Source of the DNA: Candidatus Kaiserbacteria bacterium
GTDB taxonomy: Bacteria; Patescibacteriota; Minisyncoccia; Phycocordibacterales; Phycocordibacteraceae
DNA: 7,096 nt
Assembly (NCBI GenBank): GCA_016182285.1
Contig: JACOXQ010000034.1
Coordinates: 1 to 7,096, forward strand
Direction: 5' to 3'
The notes under the pieces are model-generated. The model saw nothing but the letters and a program-made list of their open reading frames with translations. It was not told the origin of the DNA and did no database searches. Positions 4,717-7,096 of the stretch are shown here, piece after piece. The first letter of the stretch is position 1, and the number at the start of each line of letters is the position of its first letter. A program made the position numbers and the translations under genes.

Positions 4717-5244
4717 ATGGCGACCCTCGTCTCATTTCTAATATTTTGCCAAGCGCTCGGCGCCTCCGTCGGCGCAATAACCGCAGTTTGGGGCGAACTC
4801 GCGTATATTCGCGCGTTGCGTAACGGACAATTGGACGGCGCCGAGCGCGCGCATCTCGACGTCATCGCGAAGGGGCTGCGCTTCGGCATGACGCTACTCC
4901 TGCTTGCTTCGCTCGGACTCGTGATTGTCGCCTACGTCCTGCAGTCTGCTCTCCAGCCGGCGCTCACGCCGGGCTACTGGACGATTATCGTGTTCGCTCT
5001 CCTCATCATCGGCGTTTCGTGGACGCTATCGCGCAGGCGGATATCTTTTCCATTCGGGTCGTCAATCATCTTTACCGCATGGTGGTTTCTCGCGTATCTC
5101 GCGCTCGGCTGGCTCTCTCCTCTTTCGTTCGGCTCCGCCATCGCGCTTCTGGTGGTCGCTACAGCCGTGATGTATGCTCTGCTTCACTATATACGAATGC
5201 TCGTCGATACGAATGCTCGTCGCCCATACTCGACAGTACGATGA
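4717..5244 (+). CDS. Five-TM integral membrane protein with frameshifted C-terminus, function unknown
   Basis: The 175-aa product has five hydrophobic segments, at about residues 4-26, 57-77, 87-104, 113-133 and 136-159. After the first comes a cytosolic-looking loop, ELAYIRALRNGQLDGAERAH, which recalls small bacterial membrane proteins with a short helical loop after TM1. No enzymatic motif is seen and the family is not named here. Close to the 3' end a perfect 16-bp tandem duplication (5191-5222) changes the frame after Val163, giving the present tail DTNARRPYSTVR. With one repeat copy the protein would be 179 aa, with a tail rich in polar and charged residues and a stop at 5272, just before ychF. 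The membrane core is unaffected, so the protein may still work. Confidence 0.8.
   Translation: MATLVSFLIFCQALGASVGAITAVWGELAYIRALRNGQLDGAERAHLDVIAKGLRFGMTLLLLASLGLVIVAYVLQSALQPALTPGYWTIIVFALLIIGVSWTLSRRRISFPFGSSIIFTAWWFLAYLALGWLSPLSFGSAIALLVVATAVMYALLHYIRMLVDTNARRPYSTVR
5191..5222 (+). repeat. Perfect 16-bp tandem duplication
   Basis: ATACGAATGCTCGTCG occurs twice back to back (5191-5206 and 5207-5222) with no mismatch. It lies inside the 3' end of the 5-TM gene. Since 16 is not a multiple of three, the duplication shifts the reading frame. Exact identity points to a recent event, typical of replication slippage. Confidence 0.95.
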
Positions 5245-5275
5245 AGCATCGCTTGCGCAGAAAGAGAACTAGCCA

Positions 5276-5281
5276 TAGGGT
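5276..5281 (+). promoter_or_regulatory. Weak -10-like element before ychF
   Basis: TAGGGT keeps only the TA...T positions of the -10 consensus, but it sits at the same six-base distance from the ATG (5288) as the -10 sites of other genes here. No Shine-Dalgarno is seen. Read-through from the upstream membrane-protein genes is an equally good explanation. Confidence 0.25.
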
Positions 5282-5287
5282 GTTCAT

Positions 5288-6385
5288 ATGCTGAAGATAG
5301 GCATCGTCGGTCTGCCTAACGTGGGGAAGTCCACGCTTTTTAACGCGCTCACGAAGGCGAGCGTGCCGGCGGAGAATTATCCTTTCTGCACCATTGACCC
5401 CTCTGTAGGGATAGTTGGCGTGCCGGATGCGCGGTTGGATAAATTAACAAAACTTTCAATGTCAGCGAAGACGATTCCGGCGGCGATAGAGTTCGTGGAC
5501 ATAGCGGGGCTGGTGAAGGGCGCCGCCGAGGGCGAGGGACTCGGGAACCAGTTTTTAGCGAATATCAGAGAAACGGACGCGATACTTCAAGTGGTGCGAT
5601 TCTTTGACGATACGAATATCACGCACGTTGCCGACGAAGTTGAGCCGTACAAGGACATAGAAATTATAAATATGGAACTCGTGCTCGCCGACGCCGAGCA
5701 GGTGAAGAAGCGCCGCGACAAGATTGTCGGAGACATACGCGGCGGAGATAAAAAAGCAGTCGCAGAGGACGCCGCACTCAAGAAGCTGGAGAAGGCGTTT
5801 TCGCTCGGGAAATTCGCTCTTCACGCGGGACTCGCTGAAGACGAGAAGAAAAGTATCGCGCACTTAAACCTCCTCACGATGAAGCCGATTCTGTATGCGC
5901 TAAATAAAAAAAGCGGGGGACATAATTTGGACGAACTTAAAGATGAGCGCGCGGAGCGCGCGTATGAACTCATAAAATCGCTCGGCTCAAGCTATGTTTT
6001 CGTGGACGCGAATACCGAGCGCGAGTTGAATGATGTTGCAGATAATGACAGACAAAATTTTCGCCAAGAATTGGGAGTAAATGAAGACGGCTTGGTCGGA
6101 CTGATACGAGGCGCATACGACACGCTCGGGCTCATTTCGTTTTTCACAACAGGAGAAGACGAGACGCGCGCGTGGACAATTGCGCGCGGGAGCGCGGCGC
6201 CAAGAGCGGGCGCCGCCATCCATAACGACTTTATGGAAAAATTCATCCGCGCCGAAGTCGTCTCCACCGACGACCTCCTCGCTTCCGGCTCGTGGGCCGC
6301 TGCCCGCGAATCCGCCAAACTTCGCACAGAGGGGAAGGACTACATCGTCGCCGACGGCGATGTGATGGTGTTTTTGCACGGATAG
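5288..6385 (+). CDS. ychF: Ribosome-binding GTPase/ATPase YchF (Obg-like ATPase, TRAFAC class)
   Basis: The 365-aa length is close to the 363 aa of the E. coli protein. The P-loop is GLPNVGKST (residues 8-16), followed by NYPFCTIDP. The G3 motif is DIAGLVKGAAEGEGLGNQFL (71-90), with a hydrophobic residue in place of the catalytic glutamine found in Ras-type GTPases. The FDDTNITHV and DIEIINMELVLAD stretches lead into a helical coiled-coil region (about 130-195). The nucleotide-specificity loop near Asn206 reads NKKSG; known YchF proteins lack a normal NKxD and prefer ATP. The C-terminal TGS domain (about 281-365) ends in EGKDYIVADGDVMVFL. YchF binds ribosomes and is linked to stress responses and leaderless-mRNA translation in E. 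coli. It follows the 5-TM gene after 43 bases and has no Shine-Dalgarno. Confidence 0.98.
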   Translation: MLKIGIVGLPNVGKSTLFNALTKASVPAENYPFCTIDPSVGIVGVPDARLDKLTKLSMSAKTIPAAIEFVDIAGLVKGAAEGEGLGNQFLANIRETDAILQVVRFFDDTNITHVADEVEPYKDIEIINMELVLADAEQVKKRRDKIVGDIRGGDKKAVAEDAALKKLEKAFSLGKFALHAGLAEDEKKSIAHLNLLTMKPILYALNKKSGGHNLDELKDERAERAYELIKSLGSSYVFVDANTERELNDVADNDRQNFRQELGVNEDGLVGLIRGAYDTLGLISFFTTGEDETRAWTIARGSAAPRAGAAIHNDFMEKFIRAEVVSTDDLLASGSWAAARESAKLRTEGKDYIVADGDVMVFLHG

Positions 6386-6395
6386 GTAGCAAGAA

Positions 6396-6415
6396 TATAA
6401 TCGGTGTGGTATACA
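6396..6415 (+). promoter_or_regulatory. Tandem -10 elements before the Cys/His-rich gene
   Basis: TATAAT (6396-6401) is followed by the extended -10 TGGTATACA (6407-6415). The second would start transcription near 6422, giving a leader of about 24 bases that carries the Shine-Dalgarno. The 14-mer GTGGTATACATTTG (6406-6419) is identical to the one before tRNA-Ala(GGC) at 3403-3416. Confidence 0.5.
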
Positions 6416-6435
6416 TTTGGAGTCCCTACTTTAAC

Positions 6436-6441
6436 AGGAGG
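6436..6441 (+). promoter_or_regulatory. Strong Shine-Dalgarno fixing the start at 6446
   Basis: A perfect AGGAGG lies four bases before ATG 6446. It decides the start: the longer frame beginning at GTG 6404 would overlap the promoter and is rejected. It is unusual in this window, where most other genes lack a Shine-Dalgarno. Confidence 0.85.
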
Positions 6442-6445
6442 CAAC

Positions 6446-6715
6446 ATGGGATCCCAAGTCGTTCTTTCTGATCATACATGGTGTCAAGGGCATGCGATCT
6501 GTAATGCCGAAGGCGATTGGCAGTGCAAAACGACAGGAGCCATTATCCAAGCCACGGGAGTACGTCGAAGTCTTCATGACGGTCCATTCCCGGGTTCTGG
6601 CAGCGGTTCCGTACCGGAAGTTTTACACTTGCATTGCCCAGGATGTAATCCAAATTGGCAACCGCCAGCGTACGGCACACCCATTACTCCGGGGGAAATT
6701 GCCGAGCTTCAATAA
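6446..6715 (+). CDS. Small Cys/His-rich protein (89 aa), possibly metal-binding, function unknown
   Basis: The product has five cysteines and several histidines in two clusters. The first is around residues 10-27 (His10, Cys13, His16, Cys19, Cys27) and the second is HLHCPGC (His61, His63, Cys64, Cys67). A flexible Gly/Ser/Pro stretch (about 46-57) separates them. The spacing suggests a zinc site but does not match a ribbon or finger that I can name. There is no signal peptide or membrane segment, so it should be cytoplasmic. The gene has its own promoter, a perfect Shine-Dalgarno and an intrinsic terminator just after the stop, so it forms a single-gene transcript. This organisation is convincing even though the family is not recognised. 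Confidence 0.72.
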   Translation: MGSQVVLSDHTWCQGHAICNAEGDWQCKTTGAIIQATGVRRSLHDGPFPGSGSGSVPEVLHLHCPGCNPNWQPPAYGTPITPGEIAELQ

Positions 6716-6723
6716 GTCTGCTC

Positions 6724-6760
6724 GTCCGCGTATAGCAACAGTCTGCTACCGCGGACTTTT
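6724..6760 (+). terminator. Intrinsic terminator after the Cys/His-rich gene
   Basis: GTCCGCG (6724-6730) pairs with CGCGGAC (6750-6756), and inside it TAGCA (6733-6737) pairs with TGCTA (6744-6748), leaving a small asymmetric internal loop. TTTT follows at once (6757-6760). It starts nine bases after the stop codon. Confidence 0.75.
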
Positions 6761-6767
6761 GCTTAAC

Positions 6768-6792
6768 TTGTGCAACACATGGTGTTGCACAA
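6768..6792. repeat. Perfect palindrome with 11-bp arms
   Basis: TTGTGCAACAC and GTGTTGCACAA are exact reverse complements around ATG (6779-6781). No T-run follows, and the preceding gene already has a terminator, so a protein-binding site or origin element is more likely than a terminator. The right arm ends at the edge of the first TATCCACAA site. Confidence 0.85.
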
Positions 6793-6882
6793 CTATCCAC
6801 AATAGTAGACGACCGTCATGTATGTTGGATACCTAATTCGCACTATCCACAAGATGTAGCGACCGCGACAAGTTGTGGATAC
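6793..6882. promoter_or_regulatory. Cluster of three DnaA-box-like sites
   Basis: The 9-mer TATCCACAA occurs at 6794-6802 and 6844-6852 on the plus strand and at 6873-6881 on the minus strand. With the preceding base, the sites read CTATCCACA, CTATCCACA and GTATCCACA, each one mismatch from the E. coli box TTATCCACA. GGATACCT also repeats, at 6827-6834 and 6877-6884. No coding frame is convincing here. The cluster could be an origin fragment or a DnaA-controlled promoter; no strongly AT-rich unwinding stretch is seen in the window. Confidence 0.6.
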
Positions 6883-6887
6883 CTGCC

Positions 6888-6915
6888 TTGACAAAAAAGT
6901 GGGTGTTGTGATACC
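6888..6915 (+). promoter_or_regulatory. Sigma70-type promoter near the right end
   Basis: A perfect TTGACA (6888-6893) is followed after 16 bases by GATACC (6910-6915), which has a TG extension (6907-6908). It is the only clear -35 hexamer in the window. Transcription should start near 6922. It lies six bases after the third DnaA-box-like site, so binding there could affect it. Confidence 0.6.
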
Positions 6916-6966
6916 TTAGCGGTGTCCACTCGCCGAGGTCATTACGATCGAGGATGGAGCTGAAAC

Positions 6967-7034
6967 CCGGTTGTGTCAACCAAAGGAGCCAATATGCGCG
7001 ACCGCCACTTGCACGATCCCCCGACGACAACCGG
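6967..7034 (+). promoter_or_regulatory. Possible alternative RNA hairpins around a start site
   Basis: GGTTG-TGT-CAACC (6969-6981) forms a 5-bp hairpin that ends just before the Shine-Dalgarno AAAGGAG (6982-6988). The same left side, CCGGTTGT (6967-6974), can instead pair with ACAACCGG (7027-7034) inside the following ORF. The two pairings exclude each other, as in attenuators, but both are short and no ligand or regulator is indicated. Confidence 0.3.
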
Positions 7035-7086
7035 AACCGAAAATACATTGATGATCGAGATCGCCGGGCTGAAGTCCATCACCTGA
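6994..7086 (+). CDS. Possible 30-aa small protein or leader peptide
   Basis: ATG 6994 lies five bases after AAAGGAG (6982-6988), downstream of a clear promoter with a leader of about 70 bases. The frame encodes 30 residues, beginning MRDRHLHDPPTTTGTENTLM and ending IEIAGLKSIT, with TGA at 7084-7086. I do not recognise the peptide. Promoter and Shine-Dalgarno together argue that translation starts here. It may be a leader peptide for a gene beyond the window, a small protein, or part of a frameshifted gene. A different frame from ATG 6954 stays open to the window end but has a much poorer ribosome site. Confidence 0.45.
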   Translation: MRDRHLHDPPTTTGTENTLMIEIAGLKSIT

Positions 7087-7096
7087 TCCTGCGGCG

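Noticed and set aside
5987..6379. Minus-strand frames opposite the ychF TGS region
   Set aside because: The plus strand encodes a conserved YchF C-terminus; the antisense products have no recognisable domain or start signal.
6404..6445. Longer start (GTG 6404) for the Cys/His-rich protein
   Set aside because: It overlaps the extended -10 promoter, and a perfect AGGAGG points to ATG 6446.
6954..7096. Frame from ATG 6954 open to the window end
   Set aside because: Only a weak AGG one base upstream serves as ribosome site, while ATG 6994 in another frame has AAAGGAG at good spacing. It stays possible if more sequence shows a long continuation.

Overview
The window looks like a piece of a small bacterial genome, most plausibly Patescibacteria (Candidate Phyla Radiation), perhaps a Parcubacteria-type lineage. 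This is inference from gene content and cannot be proved from the window. Supporting signs are a stand-alone SWIB-domain mini-protein, several short helical or membrane proteins, single scattered tRNA genes without an encoded CCA tail, a homing-endonuclease-repeat protein, tight packing on one strand, and genes that mostly lack Shine-Dalgarno sites.

Layout: (1) 117-1052, a membrane-anchored HtrA-like serine protease without a PDZ domain. (2) 1082-2064, a tRNA-rich stretch: tRNA-Val(CAC), tRNA-Pro(CGG), an AT-rich minus-strand endonuclease gene split by a frameshift, tRNA-Pro(GGG) and tRNA-Ala(CGC). (3) 2069-3367, a PLP-dependent aminotransferase whose ATG lies four bases after the tRNA-Ala. 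(4) 3482-3554, tRNA-Ala(GGC), followed by a perfect bidirectional terminator (3621-3666) shared with the convergent minus-strand SWIB gene (3681-3932). (5) 4022-6385, four close-packed plus-strand genes: a 4-TM protein, a 76-aa helical protein, a 5-TM protein with a 16-bp tandem duplication near its 3' end, and the universal GTPase/ATPase YchF. (6) 6446-6715, a small Cys/His-rich protein with a strong Shine-Dalgarno and its own terminator. (7) 6761-7096, a regulatory-looking region with an 11-bp-arm palindrome, three identical TATCCACAA (DnaA-box-like) sites, a sigma70-type promoter and a short Shine-Dalgarno-led ORF.

Expression signals: many promoters here are extended -10 elements (TGGTATAMT type). 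Several genes have a -10-like hexamer about 4-7 bases before the ATG and no Shine-Dalgarno, which suggests leaderless mRNAs. The two reading frames at the right end have classical Shine-Dalgarno leaders.

I found no CRISPR array, insertion sequence or recognisable new multi-gene system. The most notable points are: the frameshifting 16-bp duplication; the endonuclease gene that one extra A would restore; the tRNA-Ala/aminotransferase junction; non-standard tertiary-core bases in both tRNA-Pro genes; and the DnaA-box cluster at the right end.
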